In this document: positions 11,173 through 23,010 of the stretch, piece by piece
How positions within the stretch are numbered: the first letter of the stretch is position 1
Layout: every line of letters begins with the position of its first letter
NCBI GenBank assembly: GCA_038363925.1
Contig: JAQQWL010000011.1
Span: forward strand, 7,316,001 to 7,380,000
Length of the DNA stretch: 64,000 nt
DNA from: Apiospora phragmitis
Taxonomy: Eukaryota > Ascomycota > Sordariomycetes > Amphisphaeriales > Apiosporaceae
Direction of reading: 5' to 3'
Notes under the pieces: model-generated
The model's database searches: none
What the model was told of the DNA's origin: nothing
What the model saw: only the letters and a program-made list of their open reading frames with translations
Position numbers and translations under genes: made by a program

Positions 11173-14100
11173 ATGGAGTCGAATAGACTTGAGCGGGATG
11201 TCGTCCGATCTGGGGGAGCTACGGAAAAGACCAAGGCCCCTATGGAAACGATAAGCTTGAGCAATGAAGAGAAGGCCACTCAGGACGCCAAGTTGAAACC
11301 AGAAAGAGAAGCCACTTTTCAAGACTACATCGTGAGCGCCTGCATCTTGGTGTTGTTGAAATGGACGAAAACTGACGGGCTGCCAGCGTATATTCAGCTA
11401 TGCAAAGAAATGGGATTTCCCCTTGATGATCGTGGGTGCATTGGCAGCAACAGGCACTGGCGTAACAATGCCTTTGATGAACGTCATCTTTGGTACTGCC
11501 TGCCCAGGCGTTGATGGTCTTGTTGTATGTGGGTGGTTTGGCTGATCCAGAGTAACAGGAAGACTTGTTGGCACCTTCAATGGCTACTTCACCCCAAATT
11601 CAACTCAATCTCGAGCCGAGTTCGAATCGACGGTTAACAGGCAAAGCCTCTATATCTTTGGCCTTTTCATCGCACGGTGGGGGCTTCACTATATAAGCAA
11701 GGTAAGGCACGGTTGGGAGGTCCGACACTCCAGCAAACGGGCCAGGGTACTGACGACTATATTAGTTCTCAGTCCGCATAATAGGAATCCGCATGTCCGC
11801 TGCAATTCGCCTACACTATCTCAGATGCCTGTTTGGTCAAACCATTCACGTTCTGGACTCGATGACACCCGGCGCGGCAGCCGGCACCATCACTACCACG
11901 GCCAATACGTTACAGCTGGGGATCAGCGAGAAGCTGAGCACCTTTATCGAGTTCATGTCTACCATTGTCGCGGCTCTCGTCGTTGCTTTCATAACAAACT
12001 GGGCCGTCACGCTCGTGACAGCATCCGTCGTGCTGTTTATCCTGCTGACAGTCAGTATCTTGCTGCCCTTTATCATCAAGGCACAGTCCAGGCAGACGGA
12101 GGCCGAGACGCAGTCGAGCGCCATTGCCAGCGAAGCCTTTGGTAGCATCCGGATGATCGCTGCCTGCGGAGCCGAGACACGCATGGCGAAGCGCTTCAAT
12201 GTATGGGCCGACGCTGCCAAGAGGCATGGCCGCTGCATGTCGCCGTTGTTGGCAGCCCAGTTCGGCTTTGTCTTCTTCGGAATGTACGCAGGCTTCGCCA
12301 TTGCCTTTTGGTACAGCACCAAGTCCTACGCCGAAGGACGTCTCCGCGACGTTGGGGATATTGTCACCGTGTTGTTTTCCGTCCTGATGATGACGATATC
12401 TCTCGAACGAGTCTCGACACCTCTGGTGGCCATCTCGAAAGCCATGGTTGCTGCGTGCCAGTTCTTCGTCGTCATTGACGCGCCGACACCCGTGCGCGGC
12501 GACCTGCGGGATCCAGATGTCTCGGCCGCCTCCGACATCGAATTCAAGGGTGTCGATTTCGCGTATCCGAGCCGGCCCCACGTCAAGGTCTTGGATGGTC
12601 TTGATTTGACGATAGAGGCCGGAAAACTCACTGCCATTGTCGGGCCGTCAGGATCTGGCAAGAGCACCGTGGTCGGCCTGGTTGAAAAATGGTATACTCT
12701 GCGTGATCAACATATTATTGCCAAAGCCGTCGAGGCTAAGAAGGAGGATGCGAAGAAGAAAAAAAGAAGGAAAAGGGCAAAGAGGAAGCTGGCACTGACA
12801 GAAGCATGCCTTCACTAGCGGAGAATGCGGAAGATGCTGGGCCCGTTGTGGAACTGAAAGGTTCCATCTCAACTGCCGGCTGCGAGCTCGATCAAGTCGA
12901 TACCAACTGGTGGCGGTCACAGATTGGACTAGTGCAGCAGGAACCGTTCCTCTTCAACGACACGATATATGCCAATGTCGGTTATGGCTTGATCGGATCA
13001 CCCTTGGAGGGCTTGACTGAGGAGCACAAACGCGAGCTCATCATCGAAGCTTGCCGAGAGTCTTTTGCCGACGAGTTCATCGATCGACTTCCAGATGGGT
13101 ACAACACCATAGTCGGAGACGGCGGTGCGAAGCTTTCCGGTGGCCAGCGCCAGCGGATCAGTATTGCCAGAGCCGTTATCAAAAAGCCCAAGATCCTGAT
13201 CCTTGACGAAGCAACTTCCGCCATTGATGTGAGAGGCGAGCGTATCGTCCAAGCGGCCCTCGACAGGGTCTCACAAGGGCGCACCACCATCACCATAGCC
13301 CACCGACTATCCACTATCAAGAAAGCCGATACCATTGTAGTGTTGCAAAAGGGGAAGGTCGTGGAGCAAGGTACGCATGACGGTCTCCTGGAGAATGAAA
13401 AGGGGGTATACTACGGGCTCGTGCACGCGCAGCAGCTTTCTCTGGGCGATCCCACAGACTCGAGCGAGTCCGATGAGCCCGAACAAGACCTCGCGGCAGT
13501 CCTCAGTCGAGAGAAAAGCGCAGCTTCTGTCGGTCCTAGCGTGGTTCAGCATGCCCCCGGATACAAGCCGAAGGGTTTTATTGGGAGCTTTGGCCGCTTG
13601 CTTTACGAGCAGCGTAGCCGGATCCCCCTGTACGCACTCACAGTGGTCTTCTCCATGTGCACGGCAGTTGCCTCGCCGTTGCAAGCGTATCTGTTCGCCC
13701 AGATCATCGTGGTTTTTCAGTATGTCTTCGACATGGACAAGTTCATCTCCGAAAGCAAGTTCTGGTCCCTCATGTGGTCGGTGCTCGCGATCGGTGTTGG
13801 CTTCTTCAATTTCTTGCTCTTTTTCATCACGACGTGGCTTGCGGCGCACATCTCGTCCACGTATCGCAAGCAGTACTTCGAGAACCTCCTGTATCAGAAG
13901 ATTGCCTTCTTCGACGGGGAGGACAACTCGACAGGCACGTTGACTGCGCGCGTCGGGGGCGACCCGAAACAGCTGGAGGAAATGCTGGGGGCAAACATGG
14001 CCATGGTGTTCAACTCCGTCTTCATTGTGATCGGTTGTTTGGTCATTTCATTCGCGTTTGGCTGGAAGCTGGCTCTCGTAGCCATGTTTGTCACGATGCC

Positions 14101-15513
14101 GCTGGGCATTGCGGCCGGCTACTTCCGGCTGAGGTACGAGCTGGAGTTTGAGAAGATGAACGCTGCTGTATTCGCCGAGAGCTCCAAATTCGCTGCCGAA
14201 GCTATTGGTGCATTCCGTACTGTGGCTTCCATGACTTTGGAAGACACGATTACTACCCGATACGATAAGTTGCTGAATGGTCATGTCGCCAAGGCGTACA
14301 AGAAGGCGAGATGGTCGACCTTGGTTTTTGCTCTGTCGGATAGCTTGGGCTTGGGCTGCTCTGCCCTGATATTTTGGTATGGCGGGCACCTTCTTGCCTC
14401 CCGAGAGTATCAGGCTGTCAACTTCTTCATCTGTTACATGGCTGCGATACAGGGCGGGGAGGGCGCTGGTCAGGGGTTCAGTTTCGGACCCAATGTCGCA
14501 CAGGCTTCGGCTGCCGCCAACCGGATCCTGAGTATCCGACACACGCAAGAGAAAGACGCTCTCGGGAGAATCACGCCCGCCGCTACGGAGAAGCCGAGGA
14601 GCATCCCCGACACCGAGGGCGGCGTCAAGATCGAGCTGCGGGACGTCCACTTCAAGTACCCGACCCGCAACGTGTCCATCTTCAAGGGCCTTAACATCAC
14701 CATCTTCAAGGGCCAGTTCGCGGCGCTGGTCGGCGCCTCGGGCTGCGGCAAGACCTCCATCGTCTCGCTGCTCGAGCGCTTCTACGACCCCGAGCGCGGG
14801 CAGGTCCTGGCCAACGGCGTCGACATCGCCGGCCTCGACATCTACGCGTACCGCCAGCACCTGTCGCTGGTGGCGCAGGAGCCCAACATCTTCCAGGGCA
14901 CGCTGCGGGAGAACATCCTGCTCGGCGTGGACGCGGACGCCGTCCCGGACGCGGCGCTGCACGCCGCCTGCCGCGACGCCAGCATTCACGACTTCATCGC
15001 GTCGCTGCCCGACGGCTACGGCACCGAGGTCGGCAGCCGGGGGGTCTCGCTCTCGGGCGGCCAGAAGCAGCGCCTCAGCATCGCGCGCGCCCTCGTCCGC
15101 CGGCCCGACGTGCTGCTGCTCGACGAGGCCACCAGCAGCCTCGACTCGGAGAGCGAGAAGCTCGTCCAGAAGGCCTTTGAGCGCGCCGCCTCGGGTCGCA
15201 CCATGGTCGTCGTCGCGCACCGCCTGGCCACGGTCCAGAACGCCGACGTCATCTTCGTCCTGGGCGAGGGCAAGGTGCTCGAGCAGGGCAATCACGCGGA
15301 GCTGCTGAAGAAGAGGGGTGTTTATTGGAATATGGTAAGTACAACCCAAATCAAACCCCTTTTCTACCTTTTCCCATGTGCCCCTATCATAATCTTCCTC
15401 TTTCTCTCTTTACCATTCGCGTGCTTTGTTGCCTGTGATCACGGTGATGTAAAGGGTTCGGAACATAACTGATTTCAACTCTGCAGTGCCAAAGCCAAGC
15501 TCTTGATCGATGA
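11173..15513 (+). CDS. ABC multidrug exporter, ABCB/MDR full transporter (one frameshift)
   Basis: This is an ATP-driven exporter of hydrophobic compounds, with the layout TMD-NBD-TMD-NBD. Exons: 11173-11331, 11387-11492, 11559-11701, 11766-15334 and 15487-15513; the last codes CQSQALDR. The first ATG after the promoter gives an acidic cytosolic N-terminus and then the first membrane domain. NBD1 has Walker A GPSGSGKST near 12640, signature LSGGQRQR near 13140 and Walker B ILILDEATSA. NBD2 has Walker A GASGCGKTS near 14740, LSGGQKQR near 15055 and LLLLDEATSS. A lysine-rich insert separates Walker A from the Q-loop of NBD1. The frame breaks in the A7 run at 12759-12765; restoring one base joins both halves. 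The length fits leptomycin-resistance-type fungal exporters. The substrate cannot be inferred. Confidence 0.93.
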
Positions 15514-15990
15514 AACCGGGTCGGGGTGTATATTAACAGCATCACAAACTATATGGATATTATCAAGGGGTGTAAACGTTGAAAAGCGGGATTTTCTTGT
15601 ACCATTGGAGGGACGGATGGATATGATGTTTGCTGAAAAGCGATACCCTACTTTGCTTGTTGTTCTTTGTGCTTCTGTTGCCACTATTGCTACCTAACGG
15701 GTTTATATCAGCGACACTTGCCACTGCTGCCGCTCAGAGGACTTACATCGGCGCATCTTCACTTGCATGAACATCACTACTTAATTATTATAATTATTGT
15801 CGAACTACGTTTGCACCTTGTGGCAAGATCTTGGGAAAGGGACATCGAGAGATGGAAATGCAATGAGTGATAGCTTCTACATGAAATCTTCATGGACCCC
15901 ATGAATGATGTAAAAGTATAGTATGCTCGTAAGCCGTAATAATTCGTGATATTTGCGTGATAGTATATATTACTATATCCTCCCTCCTTT

Positions 15991-17857
15991 TTAGACCAAA
16001 TACCTGAACCCCTTGCGCATCCGCAGCGCCTCGTCCTCGCTCTCGATGATCTCCTGCTGCGCGGCATCCTGGTGTGTGGTGGCGCCGGACTGTTCGGCGA
16101 GCTCGAGGCGCCGGTTGAGGCGGCCGAGGATGATGCGGAAGCTGAAGCAGCCGGCGATGGTGATGCCGAACATGGCCGTAACGATGCCATAGCTCTTGCG
16201 GTAGCCGTTTTCTGGCAGACCCCAGACGTAGGACCCCGCGATGTTTCCGAGCTGCGAGAAGGCGTTGATGAATGCCAGGGCAACGGCGCGCTTGGCGGGC
16301 GGGCGCGGGAAGGACGAACTGATCCACGAGTAGAAGACGATGAAGCCGGCGTACGAGCTCGCCTGCAGGAACAGGGCGATGTAGCGCGCCACCACGTTGT
16401 TCGTCGACATGCTGATGATGAAGCCAACGAGGCCACCGCAGATGGGGCCGGTGATATGCCAGAACTGTTTTTGATTTCGCTCAGCGCCCTTCATGGGAAG
16501 AGTGGTTAAGTTGGGGCAAGCTTACCTTCTCGCCGGTGCTATCGGAGTGATGAGCAACGAACAAAGAGACGATACACGAGAAGACCCATGGGGAGCGCTC
16601 ATGAGCAGAGTTGGCACATAACCGTAGCCGAGTGTCTTGGTAAGAGTAGGCTTTGCACATGGTTAGCACGTTGTGCATATGTGGGTTTCGGCCAAGGTAA
16701 CAGATGATGGGAACCTACGAAGAAGGCGTTGAACGACAGACCCACGACATAGGCAGTGAAGGTCAAACTCATGAGATACATCTTGTAGTCCTTCAGAGCC
16801 ATGAAGAGACCGCCAAAGGTGCCTTGGTCCTCAGCGTCCTCGTCCTTCTCGCCCACGTCCTCGATCATGCGGAGCTGGGCGATGTCAAGCTCTTCGGCCG
16901 TGAAGCCACGAGTGTTATGCGGGAGATCTGGCAGAAGAAAACCCGCGGTAATGGCGACTAGCATGGTGACGCCCCCTAACAAGAACCGAGTCAGTCGAGG
17001 CTGTCATATTTTAGAAACCCATATTTATCAACGCAGAGACTCTATCTATTGCGATAAACATACCTTCGATCCAGAAGAGCCATCGCCATGCAGCGTGTCC
17101 CAGTGAGCCTTCCATGTTGGACAATACACCGGCACCGACAAGCGCCGAGAAAGCATTGGAGATAAGATTTCCGCAGAAGAGTATAGCGTTACGTGTCGTC
17201 AGCTCTTTGCGCGTATACCATTTTGACAGAATCATTAAGGCTCCAGGGAGGAAAGCAGCCTAGATGTCATGAGAGGTTAGCATCCTACTCGATGTCTCTC
17301 CTTGGCACGGCTCTCTCGAAGTTGTTCCTGCGAGTAAAAGGGCTCGTGGATCTATGGCAACATACCTCGACGAAACCCAGGAAAAACCGAATCACAACCA
17401 TGTCGGTGAAGTTGTTGGCAACTCCGGACAGAGTCGATATCAATCCCCACAGAAGCATAACAGCGGAGAGATACAGGGATGGCCGCGAAATGCGGTTGAT
17501 AAACATGTTGCTCGGAACTTGCATCAGAATGTAACCGACATACAAGATGGACAGACATGTTGAGTATTGCGCAGCGTCCAGATTCAGATCGTCCTGCAGA
17601 CCCTTGAGTCGCGCGGCTGCGATGTTGTTCCTGTCCAGGTAATTCATAATGTAGATGATGACGAAAAGGCCGCAGCGGGCGTCAAGCTTGCGCTTGAGCG
17701 ACTTCTCGACGCGCACGCGATGGGCCGGGTCCATCATGCGGGCGTGGGCGAAAGGCAGGTTGGGGTCAACGACGGGCATCTGCTCCAGCTGCTCCTCCCT
17801 CTGCTTGTGGCTCGGGTCGGGCAGCGGGGCAGCCCGTGAGATCTCATCGTCAGCCAT
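15991..17857 (-). CDS. MFS transporter, allantoate permease (anion:cation symporter) type, one frameshift
   Basis: This is a plasma-membrane major facilitator protein. Exons: 17366-17857, 17064-17259, 16719-16975, 16526-16650 and 15991-16464. The start is MADDEISRAAPLPD; an upstream in-frame ATG at 17902 is also possible. After an acidic N-terminus come helices with the family signature MNYLDRNNIAAARLKGL and the cytosolic-loop motif DLPHNTRGFTAEEL. The second half runs from PTLTKTLGYGYVPTLL to the end at KGFRYLV. One base is missing in the C/G run at 16590-16593; restoring it gives PPWVFSCIVSLF. This makes exon 4 a multiple of three and restores phase into exon 5. Members of the family import allantoate, nicotinate, vitamins or other small acids, so the substrate is unknown here. 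Confidence 0.88.
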
Positions 17858-17902
17858 GATGGAGAATAGTAGGGGAGAGTGGTGCTCGTCTGGAACGAGC
17901 AT

Positions 17903-20900
17903 ATAAGACGGACTCTCGGGCTTTGTGTGGGAATATCACACACAAAGAGGGAACTAACTGGGACGTCGCAATCCGGAGGTGGGTAGGGTCATTCTTATAT
18001 AAGAGGAAATAGCAAGAGAGCAACAGGCATGCTATGACGGAGATGGAGGCTAGCCAAGTAGTCCAAGGACGGAGTGAGAGACTAATTGCGCGGTACTACC
18101 TCGCGCTGCCTTGCCCATGTTATCCCCCCCCCCTTGGCTTCTACAATTAAGCTTTCGTCAGGAAAGACGTCCTCAACCCGCGGGGGAGGCCAGCTGCCGT
18201 GGGGCGGCAGCAGGAACCGCGGTCTGAAGCCCCGTCAGGAAACATCGAATCTCCAATCAGGGACGAGTAAGCATGCCCATCTTCAGGCCCTTCCTCGGCG
18301 TCTTGGCACCCTGGCCTCCCCAATCATCCGTTACGCGACGAACGACTTGGTGGTGGTGGGGGGCAAATAGAATTGAAAAAAACCATCGTCGGTGGTGCCC
18401 GCTTGGCCCGCTACAATAATGGATCTCATTACGGGACATTTGCTGGAGAAAACATGGGTTAAAATAGTAGAGGAGATATGTTGGCTGGGGTATGGGGAAA
18501 TTCTGGGCGAAGCGCACCACTCGCTTGGCCCCCCGAAATGTTCCGGGTCGGACTCCGGCCAATATAACTGCGATGAAAAGCGCGAGGAGAGCGCGACGAT
18601 CTTGAGGCCGATTCACGCAATCCAAGCAGAGAGAGCTTGCTTATGCGACTGACTGGCTGGCTGTGGTCTGTCTGCTATGAGCAGGTGACGCCATGTTGGA
18701 AGAATTCTCTTTTCCTGTGAGTCAATTCGATTTCCCTTTTGGCTTGGTGTTAAGGGCCGATTAGCAAAGTTGCAGACTCCAAGAGGAAATGGGACGATGC
18801 TCTCACGAAGCAGTTCCACATCGGAGAAGCTTGTGAAGTCACACAATCAAGATTAACTCCGCTGCTCCAAGTCCTCCAAGGCCCACTTACTGTCGGAGCT
18901 ACCTGATAGGTTAAAGGCGAGTAAAGGCGAGAGGCCGTACGACGACACCAAATGTATTGCAGCATTCAATGCAATTCAACATCGTGGGAAGCTCCCCCGA
19001 TCCCTCCCTTGAAGCAGTGAGCCTGTTGCTGAAGTGACGGCTGGTTTCAGGCTCAAATACCAACCATGCGGTATTGTGGTCATCATGGGTGGCATGGTTG
19101 CGCAAGCCGTTGCCATTGATGCACGACTCCAGCCTTCTCGATGACTTGATGGAATTCAGTGCTGGCTAAGGTCCTCCAGCATAGCGACCCACCAGGATGG
19201 CACCATAGGATAGCCAACTCTGTCGTGGGCGTTTGATCTCATTCGAGGAATAAACCCCTTCGGTCGCCGTTCTCCTTTGCCAACAAATCGAGTGTCTCTC
19301 TCCAACGAACAAGACTTGACAGGCTGTCTTCGAGTAGATGCGAAACTTGGCAGGCGCGAGTTGACGAAACATTGCGGCGGGTTTTTGCGAGCTTGTAGCC
19401 GATAGGGTCCTCATTCCGTTGAAGACACCATCCAAGACAACAAAACAAAAACACACAGGCATCGAAAGGGTGAACTGGTCTCAGAGTTACGCGTGCAGCT
19501 TAAATGCGAACCGACAGCGAACAAGCCAAATTGTACTCTAGCAGTACGAGTACCTTGCTGAATCAGCAGCCTCCAGTATAGGTTCATTGAGCTCGTTATG
19601 TGGCTGGTCATTGGATAGAGACGCCAATGTGTACCTGGCCAGATCTTCTGCAGGAACAAGACGCAATAGTAGATGAGTTACCGTTGTTGCCCCTATTCCT
19701 ATTGTAGGGGGTCGTGTTCAAAAGATAAACCAGCTGAAACAACATATCAAGAATGCTCTTGATCTCAGTCTCAAACCTTGAAGTGCTAGGGGTCATCATG
19801 ATCATGTTCATCGTATCCTGCAGCTTTGTCTGGGCATGCCAAGATCAAGAACCACGCTGGGGTACAGCGTGCTTGTTTGACATCAAGACACTGGTATTAT
19901 CTGGTAGCATCTTGACTCGGAGTGCCTTGGCGACCGAGATGCAAAGCGAAAAGCTCGCTGGTATAGACTGATTGACGTGTTCTGGAGATTGGTTGGCCAT
20001 GTGCAGCAGCTTCCACCGTCGACTCGGGGTTGGGTTGCAAACTTCAGGTGATCTACCTACTTAGTAGGCAGGCACATTAGAGCGAGGTGGCCATTGACCA
20101 AAATAACAACGGAAAGCGCGACAGCTCAAACAGGAATGGAGGATTCGGCAGGAAAAACAACTTCCGCAATTTCAGCCAACCGTTTCCGCGACCCGTCATC
20201 CAGAGAATGTTAACATACCTCGCCTTCTATGGGGGTTTATATGCTTAGCCGTCATTTAGGCCTCGAGAGAAGTTTCATCCGTTGGCATTTAATCATAGGT
20301 CGCTCTGCGTAGAACGTGATATGTAGATTCAGTTTCGACAAGCTTCCAACTGGAAGATGGGTAGGCATATTGACTAAAAAGCATCAAAGGGAAACAACGG
20401 CCCAACCGGACTCTTAGGTTCGATTTGGTGATAGCAATGTTTAATTTGCCTTCATCAGTAAAAAGTATGTGTGCGAAGCGGTGCAAGGCGCAATATGAGC
20501 GATGGTGGAAAGTCTTGATTTCTACTTAGCCAGTGAGACACTGGAGTCAACTCATGAGACGGCACCAGCTCTGGATTCACTATCTTGTATGGGTGTGACA
20601 CGGGGTACCGGACTCTGGCAACAACCCGACATTGGCCTTCTGAGTCAACCACGTCCCCTATCCAGCCATTATTGACCTGCCCAGCACCTTCCTTGGGAGA
20701 ATAAGCCACACAATGTGGTGGTGTTCGTCGGCCATGATGAGCCAGTCTGAGCCAGACGCTGGGAAATCAATGGGATTCCCACGTGCGGGAAGGCAAGCCT
20801 AGACAGAAAAAGCCCCGAGCGTACTCTTATTCTCCTTATTATATAACCTGTTGGCCTGCCAAGAACCAAGGAATTCTCTCGGTTTTTTACACCTTCTTAG

Positions 20901-21131
20901 TCACGACCCATCCTACCTATGATCTAGAAGTCAGGAGTCCCGCCAGCTTCTCCTTGGATATTGGCGACAGATTCTAGAAGTACACGGAACAGGGGCCTAC
21001 CTCACCATGGCAGAGTACAAACCACACCATGCGCTGCATACTTTATCAGTGGCACGCACGCTCGTGAACAGCCCAACTCTTGGGGACAGCTACGAGGAGG
21101 GGGGAGAAGGACAAGGATCCGCAGACGACAT
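17903..21131. other. 3.2 kb intergenic region between divergent MFS genes
   Basis: This separates two divergently transcribed transporter genes and must contain both promoters. I see no intact gene. A protein-like minus-strand remnant is listed separately at 20289-20712. A short frame near 19608-19850 (minus) containing FETEIKSILDMLFQL is bounded by stops and unassigned. Confidence 0.5.
20289..20712 (-). pseudogene. possible gene remnant, unknown family
   Basis: Two overlapping minus-strand frames look coding in composition: 20712-20455, containing GQVNNGWIGDVVDSEG, and 20486-20289, containing HILFTDEGKLNIAI. A one-base shift where they overlap (about 20456-20486) would fuse them into roughly 140 residues. 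No ATG or splice site gives a convincing start. The family is not recognised. Confidence 0.22.
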
Positions 21132-23010
21132 ATGAGTTCCGCGACAGCGACCCCTGCTGAGACCGGAAGCCTGAACCACGGTACGGAACCCGCGTCCCAG
21201 TGGCCAGAGACAGCACCTCAAGCGACAGAAACCGAGAAGGTAGACACGAAGAAGGTCGATCTAAGGGAAGATGGCACCGAGTATCCAAATGGCGTCAAGC
21301 TTCATCTCATCATGCTAGCCGTATGCCTGGCTGTGTTTCTGATGGCTCTTGAGTAAGTTTCTTGGGCCCATCATCAACCCACCCTCTCCCCTAGGCACTC
21401 TCTAACCAGATGGGCGTCGCAGTAACGCTACCATCGCGACGGCGATACCTAAAATCACCGATGAATTCCGCAGCTTACCCGATGTTGGTTGGTATGGAAG
21501 TGGTGAGTTCATCTCTCATGCAAGCACCTAGTAGGCTGCACATAGTCGCTCACAAGTTATGTGCTCTAGCATACCTTCTTACTGCCTCGACTCTACAGCT
21601 GCTGTTCGGCAAGTTCTACACCTTCTTCAGTGTCAAATGGGTCTACTTGAGTGCCATCATCGTCTTTGAACTCGGGAGCTTGATTTGCGGGTGGCCCAAA
21701 ACTCTGTCACCCTTATTATCGGGCGCGCCGTAGCCGGGTTTGGCTCGGCTGGATTGATGTCTGGGTCGCTCATCATTCTGGCGCACAGCCTCCCACTGGC
21801 CAAGCGTCCCATCTACTCGGGCATGATCGGTGGCCTATATGGCGTTGCGTCGGTGGCCGGCCCTCTGCTAGGTGGCGTTTTCGCCGACAAAGCCGTACGT
21901 ACCATGCCCATTTTTTTTCCCTTCCTCCAAGCTAGACAGTGGACTGACAAAAGTCTTCTAGACGTGGCGCTGGTGCTTCCTTATCAACCTTCCTATCGGC
22001 GCGGTGACCCTCTTTGTCATCGCCTTCTTCTACGCAGACCCTCAGATGACCAGACCGCCGGCAGAGTCCTTCATTGCACGCCTGGAGCGCTTCGATCCAA
22101 TCGGAACTGTTCTATTTATGCCCGCTATCATTTGCCTTCTTCTCGCCCTGCAATGGGGCGGCACTGAGTATCCTGGGACAACAGCCGCATTGTCGCTCTT
22201 TTCGTCCTCTTCAGCATTTTAATACTGGCATTCCTCTACGTCCAACACTGGCAGGGCGACAACGCGACGGTGCCCCCGCGCATCATGAGAAACCGATCGG
22301 TGTGGACCAGTTCCTTTTTCGGCTTTGCGACGACGGCGGCCTTCTTCGTCCTGGTTTACTACTTGCCCATTTGGTTCCAAGCCGTGCAGGGGGCCTCTGC
22401 CGTCGACTCGGGCCTGCGCAACCTACCCATGCTCATCAGTGTTGTCGTGGCGTCGATGATCGCCGGCATTGCGGTGACGGTCTTTGGCTACTACACGCCG
22501 TTCATGATTGCGGCCACGGTACTCATGTCGATCGGCGCGGGCTTGCTGTCGACCTTCCAGCCCGGCACGTCCCGGGCGGCATGGATCGGCTACCAGGTCA
22601 TCTTCGGCCTGGGCGTTGGGCTGGGCATGCAGCAGCCCCTCATGGCGGTGCAGGCGGTGCTCAACATGGTGGACGTGCCGACGGGCACCGCCATCATCGT
22701 CTTCGCGCAGACGCTCGGCGGCTCCCTCTTCGTCGGCGTGGGGCAGTCGGTCTTCACCAACCAGCTCGTCAAGTCGCTCGCGGCCTACGTCCCGTCGCTG
22801 AGCCCCTCGATCGTCCTGGCCACGGGCGCGACCAACCTGCAAAAATCGCTGCCCGTCGGGGACATCGCCGGCATCCAGCTGGCGTACAGCGAGGCCTTGA
22901 CCAAGGCTTTCTTGGTCACTGTTGCCTTGTCTGCGATAAGCGTAGTTGGGTGTGCCCTTAATCCATGGAAGAGCGTCAAGGGCAAGAAGATCGAAGCGGG
23001 TCTTGCATGA
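21132..23010 (+). CDS. MFS drug/toxin exporter, DHA 14-TMS type (two frameshifts)
   Basis: This is a plasma-membrane proton-coupled exporter. Exons: 21132-21352, 21423-21502, 21570-21894 and 21962-23010. The start is [13 protein letters not shown] and a hydrophilic N-terminus precedes TM1 ([23 protein letters not shown], split by intron 1). Family landmarks are VGWYGSAYLL, the motif [17 protein letters not shown], and [15 protein letters not shown] after intron 3. The C-terminal helices run to [16 protein letters not shown]. One base is missing in the GGG at 21689-21691 and one near 22173-22177 (restored: [13 protein letters not shown]). Relatives often sit in toxin clusters, but no biosynthetic gene is adjacent here. 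Confidence 0.9.

Noticed and set aside
14048..15349. 433-codon minus-strand open frame
   Set aside because: It is antisense to NBD2 of the ABC exporter in a GC-rich stretch; codon composition explains the long opposite-strand frame.
22423..22842. Minus-strand open frames opposite the DHA MFS gene
   Set aside because: These are shadows of the GC-rich sense coding region, with no motifs.
11173..23010. A secondary-metabolite cluster (ABC plus two MFS genes)
   Set aside because: No PKS, NRPS, terpene synthase, P450 or pathway regulator is present, and housekeeping genes are interspersed.
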